Position numbers and translations under genes: made by a program
Source of the DNA: Paragorgia papillata
Taxonomy: Eukaryota > Cnidaria > Anthozoa > Scleralcyonacea > Coralliidae
DNA length: 64,000 nt
Assembly (NCBI GenBank): GCA_035771165.1
Contig: JAWNZC010000421.1
Location: 3,388,501 to 3,452,500 of the forward strand
Reading direction: 5' to 3'
Notes under the pieces: model-generated
Seen by the model: the letters and a program-made list of their open reading frames with translations, nothing else
Told to the model about the DNA's origin: nothing
Databases searched by the model: none
Shown here: one piece after another, positions 36,088-49,100 of the stretch
Numbering within the stretch: position 1 is the first letter of the stretch
Layout: the number at the start of each line of letters is the position of its first letter

Positions 36088-39000
36088 TTTCCATAAAACA
36101 TGAGAAATTTAAACTGTATTCTTCTTCGTTTTTTAGTGACAAAACTAAAATATCAAAATAATCACAACACAAGAGCTGGCAGTAGCTGAAGCCAGCGGTC
36201 GCTACCATTGATATAATTTGTCTAATTTATTCCTAATTATATATTAAATTATGATATTTTACTTATTATCCAAAAATTCCTTAAACTATGGGGAATTATG
36301 GGACGATATCGGAGAAGAGGAATGATTAGGGGGATTTAGGGCTGGTATTAGGCTTTGGGATTAGGATTAGGATTAGGGAAGACCTCCAAGGCGTCTATGA
36401 CCAGTAAAAAACAGAATAAAATATTCAGCCGAGTGTTAATTGCCAGTAAGATAGTCAGTATAAACCAATCAGAACAGGAGTTATAGAGGTAGCAAAAAAA
36501 AAAGAAAAAAAGAGAGAAATCGTGCACCGCGCGCAGAAGTCATAAACGCGTGCAATATAATCAAGTAGCAATAATCTAGCTTCGCAGGCTATAATAATCT
36601 CGCGCGCAGTAATCATAGGGGCATCAGTGCAGAGCTGCAGTAATGATTCATAAATTGTGTGCGCAGTGTCGTGATGAGCCGCTATATTTAAGTACCTTCC
36701 ACAGCACCTCTAGGAACCTCAGGCTAAAATTTGGAATTTTGTGCCTCACTAAATAAGAACGTCTTTTTAGCTTGAAATTTGAAATTCTTATTTACTTCAC
36801 TACATATAAATTGTACGCATGACAATCCCACAAATTGCGCGCGCAGCAATCACAGAAATTGTGCGCGCCTCGTAGTCGTAGTGTGGCAATTGTTGCCGTT
36901 TTAAAACAAGGTTTGAAACAAAAGAACGTTAACTGCCATGGCCCATGGATAACAAATGTTTCCACTTGGTTTGACAAAATGAACAAATCCGCTCACTCCT
37001 CTTCTCCTCCCATTCTGACGCAAAACTCTTTTATAATTAGGTGTGGATTAATGACTAGTAGTTTTTGTTCCTACCGAAAACCTCCGCCGCGCGCTTCCTG
37101 TCGATCGAGTTGCCATATTATTTCCCCATGCTGTTCTGGACAGAGGAGAGGCTAACTATTAATCTGAATTAGACACAACAGATCTGTTCGATATAACTGA
37201 CAAAATCTTCCTATTTGACTGGCGACAGTGAATATAGTGATATCATTATAACATGTATATTGATTTTATCTGAAGCCACAAAACGATAAACGTTTTCCCT
37301 CTAAATTGTGAAATTTCTTCCACCTAAAAAAATGCACGCATGTGGTCCCAATAAGCCATTAGCTCTTGCTATCTTTCACTATCCTTCCATTGAAATGCTG
37401 CTGTTGTTGTTTATGACTACATAAATATTTATACACAAAACAAGACGTTCGCCCCATGATTTGTCAACAATTAAGATTGATTTAATGTGTTAGCGCCACG
37501 CAGATAATTCTTAAACATACAGCAATAAAAAACTGATTCAAAACAGATGAATCAGTGAGGAATGAAGCGAGGTGAATAGCGCAGAAATGAACGGTGAAAT
37601 TTCCGTTCTTCGTCTTCGGTTTGACGTAGAAGGTAATGAATCACAGGAACATGGCATTGCACAGGGCTAGTCTTAATATTTATCAGAGAAGTACAGAAGC
37701 CCTATCTATCATCAAATTCATTCAGTTGTCAGCCGCAATAGGCAATTAAATGGACGGACTTTCTACTCGTTTCTGAAAAGCAGAGTAAACAATGAGATGT
37801 TTAGTGATGGCCTTTATAATAATGACATGCCGACCATTTATTAGTTTGCCATCCTTCATATTTCAAAGTGATAGAACACAGAACAATATAGAGTTGAGCA
37901 TGTAAGATTTTAGTAAGTCTTGTAGTGATATATCAGAGGTCCACGCCCTCTTCATTGACTTCCGAAAGGCGTTTGATCTGGTTGACCATAAGATTCTTTT
38001 GGTCAAACTTGCCCAAATGAATGCATCTAGGAAGGAAGAACACAACAGACAAATCTCCTGTGTGTGTCATCCTTTATTTCACCTTGCCCAGCTGGCGTTC
38101 CGCAGGGGTCCGTCATCTCACCGACATTATTCAACATACACATAAACGATTTGGAGGGTGGTGTTCCTGAACAATTCAGAGTAAACACATGTAAATATGC
38201 ATGCGGATGACTGCACCATGGGCACCTTTGTAAATGCTGGGGAATCTAGCAATATGCAAAGAGCTATAGACGCAGTTTAATGTTGGGCTGATGAATTTCT
38301 TGGAAACACTGGACCCACTACCACTGAAATTAGGGGAAGATATCATTGAAAGAGTTGACAAATTCAAACTCCTGGGAGTTTGGTTTCAGAACGATCTCAA
38401 GTGGAATACACATATTGAGAAGATCTCTCGCAAAGCATCTAACAGTTTATTTTGCCTAAGAGAATGCAGAAGAGCGAGTCTACCAGTTGTAGTGGGCCTT
38501 ATACTACCTACTTATCTAAAATTAGGCCCGTGTTTGAGTATGCATTCCCTGTGTGGGGTGGCCTACCTGGATACGAATTATTGGGCTCCCCCATGATCAT
38601 GCATCTGCCGACTCTCGATGAGAAAAGAAATATAGCTCTTGTCAAGGAACTTGACACTATTATAGGAGACCCAAGTCATATCTTTCATCATCGTATTACA
38701 GAACATAACTCAAATTATAATCTTAGATCTAGACCTATAGGTATAGTTCATTTAAATATCTATCTTTTTCAGGCACAGCACGACATAGGAACAGTTTTAT
38801 CCCTCGAGCAATGAGGCAGTGACCATATCAAACCCAAAATGCATGTTAGTTGTATTTTAGATGTTTTAGATTTTTAACTTTTGGACTGATGTAATAACGT
38901 AAAGTTTTAACCTTTTAGATTTCATTGTAAATCCATTGTATTTCTTGATCAAAGATGGATCGTTTTAATAAATCATAAATCATACATATGAAACACACTC

Positions 39001-40178
39001 ACTGAAAACTAACATTGATAAACAGGAAAAGAAGAAATTTTGTTCCCAGGACGTAAAACGTAAAATCAAGAAGCCAGCTGTTAGCTAAGGATTAAGAGAT
39101 ATTTAACATGATACGGTTCATTTCAATGGTTAAAATTAAGCAGAGAAGAGTTTCATACAAACACAGTACATTTTAGCCAGCTAACATAGCATGTCCTACT
39201 CCCAATGCAGAGCTTTGCCACGTATCTTTCTCACTAGCTAGAACATTAATTTTTGACACCTCCGCAAAAACCACACGCGAAAAGAAAAAAAATAATGTCG
39301 TGTGTCACATAGCTTGCATTTCATAGAGATTATACTTTAATCATTATGATAACAGAAGGTAGTTTAAAGATATCGTATAATTCAACTGATATAGTCCAAT
39401 GCAACGTTTCAATGTTCCTTCTAAAACAATTTAATCAAACCATCGTCTCGTTAGGCACAACAGGAAAGCCGGAACTCTTTAATTTGTGGCCGAATTTTAT
39501 TTAAAAAATAATGAACATATGGAGTTATGACTGAAAGCGCGCGTTTATATACTTATACAAAGATTGTTAGCTATAGAGTGTTCAGCACTTGAAACCAAGT
39601 AGTGCTATGAAGTTTTTATATAGAAATATGATCCGTGTCTTAACATAGAAGAAAGGTTAAATATGATTGACCCTAGTAATTGAAGGGAAATCTTGGTGGA
39701 AAGCAGAAAATTAGCGCAATGGTTAAAATTAATGAAAACCAGATCGCGTTTTGGCGTCAGGATTATTTACAACAAAGCAAAGTTTATTAACGAGATTTAC
39801 TGAAAAGCTACGGGCCAATGATGTGTTAATCAAGTTTAGAAGCTCTCCACAAAGCTTACAAGGTCATATATATTGTCTCTTGATTTGCGTTTTAGACATT
39901 CGCCGACGAGTGGTGTCAATGAAATAATGTGAACATGATGAAATGGTGTTATGTTATACCTATGGTTATACAGGATTACTCACTGCAAGATATTTTGTTG
40001 TTGTTTCCCGTCTCCAGTAAAGTAGTTTCCTGTTGAGATGATTGGCTAGTCAGTATGTTCGTCATTGTGGCCGTAATAGATAATATTATCACTATCTGTT
40101 CACACCTCTCTCATTATCAACCTATATATCGTCCCAGCAAACGGTTGCCTTATATATAACCCTCATACAACATCAAGC
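36088..40178. other. Intergenic region, NOL6 5' to unknown membrane protein
   Basis: The left end (36088-36230) is the NOL6 promoter side; no clear motif. At 36345-36380 there is a short GGATTAGGATTAGG run, too short to be a telomeric array. At 36520-36870 there are scattered GCGCGCAGTAATCAT-like motifs. A LINE remnant lies at 37.9-39.0 kb. 39.0-40.1 kb shows nothing recognisable. A TATATATA box sits at 40150-40158, just before the next gene. Confidence 0.55.
37925..38990 (+). mobile_element. LINE (non-LTR retrotransposon) fragment, inactive
   Basis: Remnant of a reverse-transcriptase gene of the CR1/L2 type common in marine invertebrates. Recognisable pieces in shifting frames: FRKAFDLVDHKIL (37960-38000), a GVPQGS-like box (38095-38115), a broken YxDD box (about 38195-38215), VDKFKLLGVWFQNDLKWNTH (38354-38413) and a C-terminal PVWGGLP piece (about 38550). 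Several frameshifts and stops, and a 5' truncation. The 3' end near 38980 has AAATCAT-type tail repeats. No endonuclease part is present. Confidence 0.85.
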
Positions 40179-43100
40179 ATGGTACAGTTCACAGTGGCCA
40201 CAACGAAACCTTCAACAGACGTTGGTCCACCATTATCGAACAGAACAATGAGTGAGTTGGAAAAACTGGCGAAAAACGAGAAAGGTCGAATCAATTCTGG
40301 CAAGTGGGATACTATAATCCCCAATCCGAAGTCTCGAAAGACTCCTCGATTATGTTTTTTTGTGACAACTCTGATCTTTGTTATGGTATCAGCTGTGGTT
40401 CTTATACTAGTCATAAAGCTCTCTCTATCAACAAGGTGCGTTCTATAGCAAAACTTGTTTCTAACTATAGGAATATAATACCGTCATTTTGAGCTTTCTT
40501 TTATTAATTACGTAATAAAAAAGATTATCGTTCGGATATAATTCGTGGTATGTTTTCAAATTACATATTTATGAGACATTTTGTTTGAATGCATGCAGTT
40601 GGAATATAAAACTAACTCATTGCGTAGACGATTCAATTTTATTCTAGTCGTGTTATAAGCTGATTACCACGTGCCGGTATAGACTGGCCATGGTTTGCTG
40701 TTGATGTCAGCATGCACTCTAACGTCAAGCACGCTTACAATCATCTTTCTCTCGCACACGGTATTAAGTAAAGTGCTATACTTTATGTCTTTGAAATCTC
40801 AAATAAGGGTACTTTTATCTACTTATAACTTTTCATTCCTAGCTCAGTGAGTCCACCATTGATTGTATTTCGAGTGTGCTTTATAGTTTATGTTACTAAT
40901 CACAACTCCGGATGGTCGCGTAAATCCGCAAAACCAATCGTGTGCTTTCCGGGTTTCAGTTTTCACGTCCAACGAAGATTCGGGGCCTCGTACAAAGAAT
41001 TTGATGACAGGAGTATAGAACTCTGAAATAAAAACCTAAACACTTGTGTAATGCTTTAATCGAAAAATCAAGTTCTCGTACCAATCGTTTTTATTCAATT
41101 ATTATCTACACGACTACACTCATCCGTTGAACCAATGGGCACGGTTCCAGACCTCGGCTCCTAGCGCAAGAGAATTGAAGAAATTATAATCTGTGAATAA
41201 CATTAATTTTACTATAAATAAATATACCTAAACATTCCTGTAAAGCTGTAATCGTAAAAGCAAGTACTCATGCTGAAATGTTTATACTAATAATATATTA
41301 TTATCTACACTCTACATCCGTTCAAACACCAACGCGAAATCCAAGGCCTGTAGCAAAGGAAATGGAAGAAATTCTGTAGACAAATCAAGAGTGAGTCTCT
41401 GTTAATTACATTAATTTTACTGTAAATAAAAAGCTAAAGTTTCTGTAAGTCTGCGTATACTTGTAAAACCCGAAGCACTAACGCTGAACATTTGCATTTA
41501 TATTAAACTACACTATCTTTGTTCAAATATTATAACAGGCAAGATTCTACGCAACTTTTTCTTGGAAAGACTACGCGCCGGAGATTGACGATTAATAAAA
41601 AAAGCTATTCATTTTATGCACATATAGTGTGATATAAAATATAAGTGAGGTTATTCGTGTGATGGTAATTTACTGTGTGAGTGATTTTAACTTGGGTGGG
41701 CAAACTGTTAGAGAGAAACATTAGTGATGGCTTGATTTAGAGTCCCCCTGGCGTTACTAAGCGAGCTACCACAGAGTGTTCTCAGTTGATACAGACTAGG
41801 AAATGTTTACACTGGCGTCGAGGCATAATAAAATACTAGCACTACATTAATCAGGAGAGGTTTAAGGGTGGCGAGTAAGGAATTCTAGCTCATCAGTTTA
41901 ATGACTATTGTTGGATAGTTGTTTTGCATTCAAGAAGCCGCTTTGCGCAGATCGTTTAAAAGAGATAACGACTTGTAGACATTCCAGTTGTGTTTAATAT
42001 GAAAGACGTTGATAGAAAACAAACTAATCAACTAAATGAGCAGTTTATCGCACAACACTTGAAAAAACATAACAATTGAGTTGAAAGCTTTCTGGCAACT
42101 CATTTAAAGACTCTTCTCAAACGTTTTCCACAGTACAATTGTTATTTTTGATCTTGTCTATTGCAACATGGGACAAGTGTTCTATATATAATCATCTGTA
42201 GTCATGACCTTCACTAAACGTCACCCATCCAATGATCCAAGATGAATGTTTACACTTTATGGATTCATTCTCTCAAAGTAGTAACCGCTGAACTTCATTC
42301 AAATGAATTTATAACTGAATGGATCGGAATGTGGGCGCGGCTGAACACACAGTCGTATACAGAAGAGACAACGCCCTATATTTCCACCCACTCTCACTGT
42401 AAGCAATAACTATAATTGTGTAATGTGTATTGCTACTGTATGCTTTGCTTTTAGGATTGGTTCCAATGCAACAAATTATTGGATTGTAATAACATTGAAT
42501 TTATTGATATTGTAAACAATAATGTTATTGCGTTCATCAGTGCATGAATTGGAACCCATGCAGAGAAGATGGTATTATACATTGGTACAAAGCACGAAAC
42601 ATTTGATGTAATATTTAAAACACGAGCAGGAGTGTTTTATCAGATTTAAAACCACGAGGGCGCAGCCCGAGTATTTTAGATCTGATAAAACACGTGATGC
42701 GAGTGTTTTGAATGGCTTCAAAAACGATTCGTTATTGGATGTAATGTTCATTAGTATTCTTTATATAAAATTGTATGTTCATTAGTATTCTTTCTGACGT
42801 CAAGAAGTTTTATCAGGTATAAAACCACGGACATGGTACTGATTTCCTTTGTGTTTTCCTCATGAATTATTAATGAGTTTTTGAATTGTTCAAACAAGAA
42901 GGGAGATTATTAAAGTTCTAAATTGTTGTGCCATCAGACACATTTGGTCTCTTTACCAAGTTATTTTTAACTGTCTTTATGGAAAAAATAACGATGAATT
43001 CATTTAATTGCGTTTCGCGTGCAAACATTTCCTTTTTTAGTACACCAGGGAAGAAAAGAGGAAATCATACGATCTTTTTTCATGTTAGTTCTTTCCCCAA

Positions 43101-46100
43101 CAAGCCAAACTTGTCGCAAGATTGGCTTTAGAAAGAGAAGGGCAAACTTGTCGCAAGATTGGCTTTAGAAAGAGAAGGGCAAACTTGTCGCAAGATTGGC
43201 TTTAGAAAGAGAAGGGCAAACTTGTCGCAAGATTGGCTTGAGAAAGAGAATTAAGGGGGCGAGTTGAAGTCGAGTGAACGTCCGAACATTTGAGACAGTG
43301 TATAAGGAATTAAGAATATTCCCAAATTATCGGTTCAAAAAATAAAAGATGAAATTTATTGAAGAAAATTAATTTTCCATCTGAAAGCTGCCGCAAGACA
43401 AAATGTTATCATGGTAAGAACTGGGTACTTGAGAATTGGTTGTCTAGAGAAAAAAATATGACTATAGCAATTAAAAATGTTTGGAACGTCATGTAAATGC
43501 GCCAATTAATTTGACACTCGATGGCATTGAGCCATACATGTATATAATAATTCCTCTTTTATCTCTGCTTTATCTTGACGAGTTATTAGTAGTTTGATGA
43601 ATGAATTCCTTCATATTATCCCACATATTTCTCTGTTATCGAAAAGAGCGCAGGGGAAAAACCTCATCAACGTAGGTCAGTGCATCCTCAGGCAGCAATG
43701 GGACAGCTCTATACGAGTGCATGATGTATAGTGCATTGCAAGGCCAAGTTTGTATGGTGCCGATGCATGAAAATACGAGATTTTGTTATTTGTCTAAACA
43801 ACTATGGCTTACCCAGGATTATGTCGTTATATAAACATTTCAAAAACTCATTAATAATTCATGAGGAAAACACAAAGGAAATCAGTACCATGTCCGTGGT
43901 TTTATACCTGATAAAACTTCTTGACGTCAGAAAGAATACTAATGAACATACAATTTTATATAAAGAACACTAATGAACATACAATTTTATATAAAGAATA
44001 CTAATGAACATAACATCCAATAACGAATCGTTTTTTAAGCCATTCAAAACACTCGCATCACGTGTTTTATCAGATCTAAAACACTCGGGCTGCGCCCTCG
44101 TGGTTTTAAATCTGATAAAACACTCCTGCTCGTGTTTTAAATATTACTTCAAGTTTTATAGATACATAAGCCCAAATGTGATTCAAGTCCAATTCTAGCA
44201 TCGTGACCGCCACCTGAGCTGTCGAATACTAGTGAGCTCACCATTATACCAACAAACCAGTCTCCCACTACACTACACCAACCTACATCATGGATCGACG
44301 TACACCAATCATACCTAGCGAACCATTAGTCGAAGTGATTTCTTGTTACCACGACATCGTGAAATCCCCATTGACGTAACTATGACGTAACTATGACGTA
44401 GGGTACAACTGCTAAGGTAGCCTGGTAACCACTAAAGACTTCTGCTTTCCTATTGGTTGAAATTTCGCGCGTTTTTAGTGGCTATGAGCAAAAACTGCAA
44501 TCGTCATAAGTAGATTTAGCCCTGATGACGCGAGAATGAAATTAGTGGTTACCTGGCCCATATTTCTTTTGAAATTGGGCCAGGGTACCAGGCTATTGCT
44601 AAGGAGGGTCACGCGATTATCTCAGAACGTTTTCCTTTACAACTCCTTTCAAACTTTCAATCTCTCTCTACTTTGCAATATATTATTGTCCAACAACAGG
44701 AGTTTGACGCCAATTAACCCAAAATATCACTTGAGCTCAATAACAAAGCTTGTACCTTTTCTTCCATTACTTTCATTTTAAAGTGACTGTCGTTTCCATT
44801 GTATTGGTCAGATAAAGAACCACGAATTAGTACTGTCTTTGGTTTGCCTGGGAGTCTGATACTGTACAAATCATATCTCAAAATCAGACTCAAAAAGATT
44901 ACATGAGCACTCAAAATTTTTATCTAGGCTGTCTTATAGAACTACAAGATTTTTCTTAGTGTAGTGTGTAATTTTTCTTGTCAAAATGCTTCAGAGTTTG
45001 AAGAAATAACTCGTTGTTTCTACATTTTTTTTTATAGGGAAGATATAGTGTGCTGTAAACGTAATGTATTAAAAAAAAAAAAACCCAACCGAAGCAATAA
45101 AACCAACTAAAGAAAGAGCGAGAACTGAAGGAATTAACTTGAACAAGGAAGAAAGTTTGAAGCCTGGAATATCATGGGAAATGAAAAGAGCATTTATAGA
45201 GTTAAAACAAATCATAGGAGATTTTAATCCGACTGTATTATTTCCAGTATACAGAAAAGATTTACCAGCACATTACATTGCGTATTATGAGGTCACATTG
45301 AAACATGCCAAGGGTCTGTCCTATGCCGTCATATCAGCAGGTAGAGTATTCTCAGACTGGCCAATATAAATATAGGTTGGATTTAGATTTACGTAAATCA
45401 TAATCCACACGGTTTAGTTCAAAACCATCAGGGCTAGAGGATCATCGACTTATTAGCCATGACGTTGACCTTATAACACGCGTACAATACTCATGTTTAA
45501 TCTGACTTCCAGCAAGCTATAATCAGCAATTAGCCTAATATGGTAAAAACAGGCTAATATGGAAGAATGTAACCAAGCTGATCGGCCAGTAAATAAGAAG
45601 TACTACACTATTTTCCCTTCGAAAACCATAAATGACCTTCAAATGAAACTATAATCTTTCTTCAACTTAAGTTCAGTAAGAAATATCGTACTAGGAAAGC
45701 AACAGTGCAACGTAAAATTTCATTTCGACTCATCTTTTAAAACAATTCGCTTTCAAATATATTAATTTTCATTTTTTGACAGGAGAGGAAACTGGTGATT
45801 ATAGTTTGGTAGAAACTGGAGGTTCACCGAGCCCGCTTGAGAAGTTGAGAGTTAAAGCACATCTGAACGGACATTACTGTTCCAAGTTTTTCCGTTTAAC
45901 AATGGATGGAGTCACGATTTGTGAAGATCATCGAGTTAATAGGATCGTAGCTACATCAGGAGATATTCACCCTAAGTCACCTGTAAGTAATATTTAAAAC
46001 ACGAGCGCGTAGCGCGAGTGTTTTAGATCTGATAAAACGCGACTACGAGTGTTTTGAATAGCTTCAAAAACGCCGACAATAGATTTGCTAATTAGGATGA

Positions 46101-49100
46101 CATTTTATATAAAATTTCACGTTCATTAGTATTCTTTGTTTTATCAGGTATAAAAGACTTGCACATGATCAAATACGTGCATATTAGTGGACAATTTGGT
46201 TCATGAATATTAAGGAGAATATTGAAGTAGATTGAAAGTGTTCAAGACACCTCTTTAACACTATGAGGCCTGGACCTTTTCCTGCGCTGAATAAAATCGT
46301 CTGGCGTTAGCCAGAATAAAATACTAAAGACTCGTCTTCAGACTTCAAAGTGTTAAATTGGAGTATTTAATTAAATGGTCCTGATTGAGTCTTAAAATAT
46401 AGATTTATCACAAGCATAATTTTCCTACTGACACTATAACTTCACATGTCATTTTATTGTAACCGTGTGTAAAAATCTTTCGCCCACCTTGGTGGGGTCT
46501 TTATGAAAAGAGGGAATTATTTAGCCTGCTGAATTTAATTATCACCAAAGATACGAGATCATGCAGCTTTACTCATGTGGCGGGTGAAAATGGCGATTGA
46601 CGATTTCGATAAATAACCGCCACGCTAAAAAACAGATGGTTAATTTTAGTTTTAATATTGTCTTTATGCAAAGAGCGAGATACGCGTGTGGTCGCCTTTG
46701 AAAATAAACTGCACTGTATGACAATAATAGCTTGGCGTGCTTAGCATAATTACTGCAGTTAGTTACTTTATAGTTAGTTTGGGTGTCCCGCGGAGTAATC
46801 CAATGGATTTAAAAAGCTTAATATAGTTTGGCTAAGCCGCCGCACACGTAGAACGAAAACAGAACGTATCATGTGAACTTATTTGCGGCGTTGCCACCAG
46901 ACTTTAAATGCAATTAAATACTTTTAAATAAATTTTAAGACAATTTAAAAAAGTTGCAGGAAGCCTCACAGCCACAAAATTAGTCTCATCTTGTCTCCTC
47001 CTCTCCGCAGTCTCTATATTTAATAACAAGACATTGCGCAGTTTGAATATATACAGCTGCAGAAAAGATTAGACGATTCAAACCACAACAAAAAGCAATA
47101 ATCAGATGATTATAGGAAGAAACAGAGAGCCAGTAGCTAACACACATTGACGTGTTTTGGTCCCACACACTGGTCCCACAGTCCTCTCGTCTCATATTTT
47201 TCAGACGAAACAACAAGTTGACCCACGTGCTTATTTTTCCCATGTTAGGTGACAAACTGGGAAGAGTTGGATGAGCAAGTGTCAAAATCTTTACCAAGAT
47301 TGAAAGCAGACTGGCAAAATCTGGCAAATATTGTTAACAAAGTCAAGGAATGGAAAGTATTTGGAAAAGCTAAAAACCAAGGTAAGACGACTGTCTCCAC
47401 AACCTCGTACCCAGGGGCAGGTTGCTGACGCACATACCCTGTCTCTCGATTGGTTCGCATATGTTGCATGTGATCATTCGTATAGTATCTTTACTTATAC
47501 CGGATAACCCTATCAATCATATCTAAACTGTTCTTCCTAGAGCTCCAGTAAGGACCATCCTTCATTGATCCAGTGTTACTACAGGAGGAAAACCAGACGG
47601 GAAACTAAACTAACTTTATCACGTTTCTCTCTGACGAAGGGCCTTCGCTCGAAACGTTAGATTCCTACGTTCTCTGTTTCGGCAGTATATCTAACCTAAG
47701 TTACTATATTTCGATTGTTGTTTCTACACTGCCTACGCAGCACGCTACTTTTATTTAACTTTATTTATACTGGATAACCTTATCAGTCATATCTAAACTG
47801 TTCTCTCTAGAGGTCCAGTAAGGACCATCCCTCATTGGTCTAGTGTTACTACAGGAGGAAACCAGAGTAAACTAAACTTACTTTATTTATACTGGATAAC
47901 CTTATCAGTCATATCTAAACTGTTCTCTCTAGAGGTCCAGTAAGGACCATCCCTCATTGGTCATGTTACTACAGAAGGAAACCAGAGTCAAACTGAAAAT
48001 ACTCTTCTACATGCGACCAAAGTCGATCGTAAACTCATCAAGTAACTTAATTTCTTTCCCTCAGGCAAACCAAGCAGCGATGTGGAGGATGGAGCAGTCA
48101 CAGAAAGAGGACTAGCATATGGGCAATTCATCGAAATTCCTGTAGAAAATGTCACTGAAGTACAAATAAAATTCGTCGGACTGAGCAAGACGGAATCAAA
48201 AGCCAAAGCACTTAACATTTCTCTTCGTAAATGGCAAATAAAATTATGCAGAGTATTAAATGATGTTTGTGATCCACAAAATCCAACTTCTGTACGAAAA
48301 AATGCAACCATAATAAACTTTGCTGGCTCAAAATATTTAAAGTTTGGTGTGAATGCTGATGAAAAATTCATTAAAGTTGAACTAGAAAATCAAGATATAA
48401 GATTTCTGGTCGAGCTTAATATGGGGCGTGGGAAAAAGATTCTAATGCATTATGGGATTGTACTGGGAGAGAAAAGGCTTGGTCGCTCAGTTGAACCTAT
48501 AACCTACGAGATCCCAAATGAAAAATCATTTCCCAAAATCAGATATGACAAAGAATGTTGGGGTGTTGGAACGATGTTGTCAGCATGGGCGATGATATTT
48601 AGTCACTACGACAACCTTGCGAAATTACGACCAGAGTTAGGCTATCGGTAAGTTTTGGTAAAATAATGTTCGCTGATTCAGCACTTTTATGCTTACCTGT
48701 CCAGTGTTGTCCCCAGTCGCTTTTCAGGAATGGGCAATTTTGGGGTGGGGGCCTCTGAGGGAAGCGCGGGGTTGTTAAATGGGCGCGCATCAACCATTGC
48801 GCGCGCCTACAATAGTTCCCTGGCTCCCACTGATGTCTTTGACAAAACAAGTTTCCCGCGCAAACTACTTGAAAGCTTTGGGAAGTTTTAAGCTGCTAGA
48901 AATCAATACTCGTAGAAATCAATACTCCACTTCGATTCCACTGCCATGCATAAAACATTAAATGTTTAAAATATAATTTTGTATTAACCTTCCGTATCGT
49001 AGTAACTAAATACGTAAAATTTGATCCAACGATAAGATATATTTTTGAATTTGCTGCGCGTGCGCGTTGTAAGTAATATTTAAAACACGAGCAGGAGTGT

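Noticed and set aside
36345..36380. Telomeric repeat
   Set aside because: Only two to three GGATTA-like units, irregular; a chance run.
36835..37155. 106-residue plus-strand frame upstream of NOL6
   Set aside because: Arg/Ser-rich composition without motifs, no splice context, in a region of short GCGCGC-type repeats.
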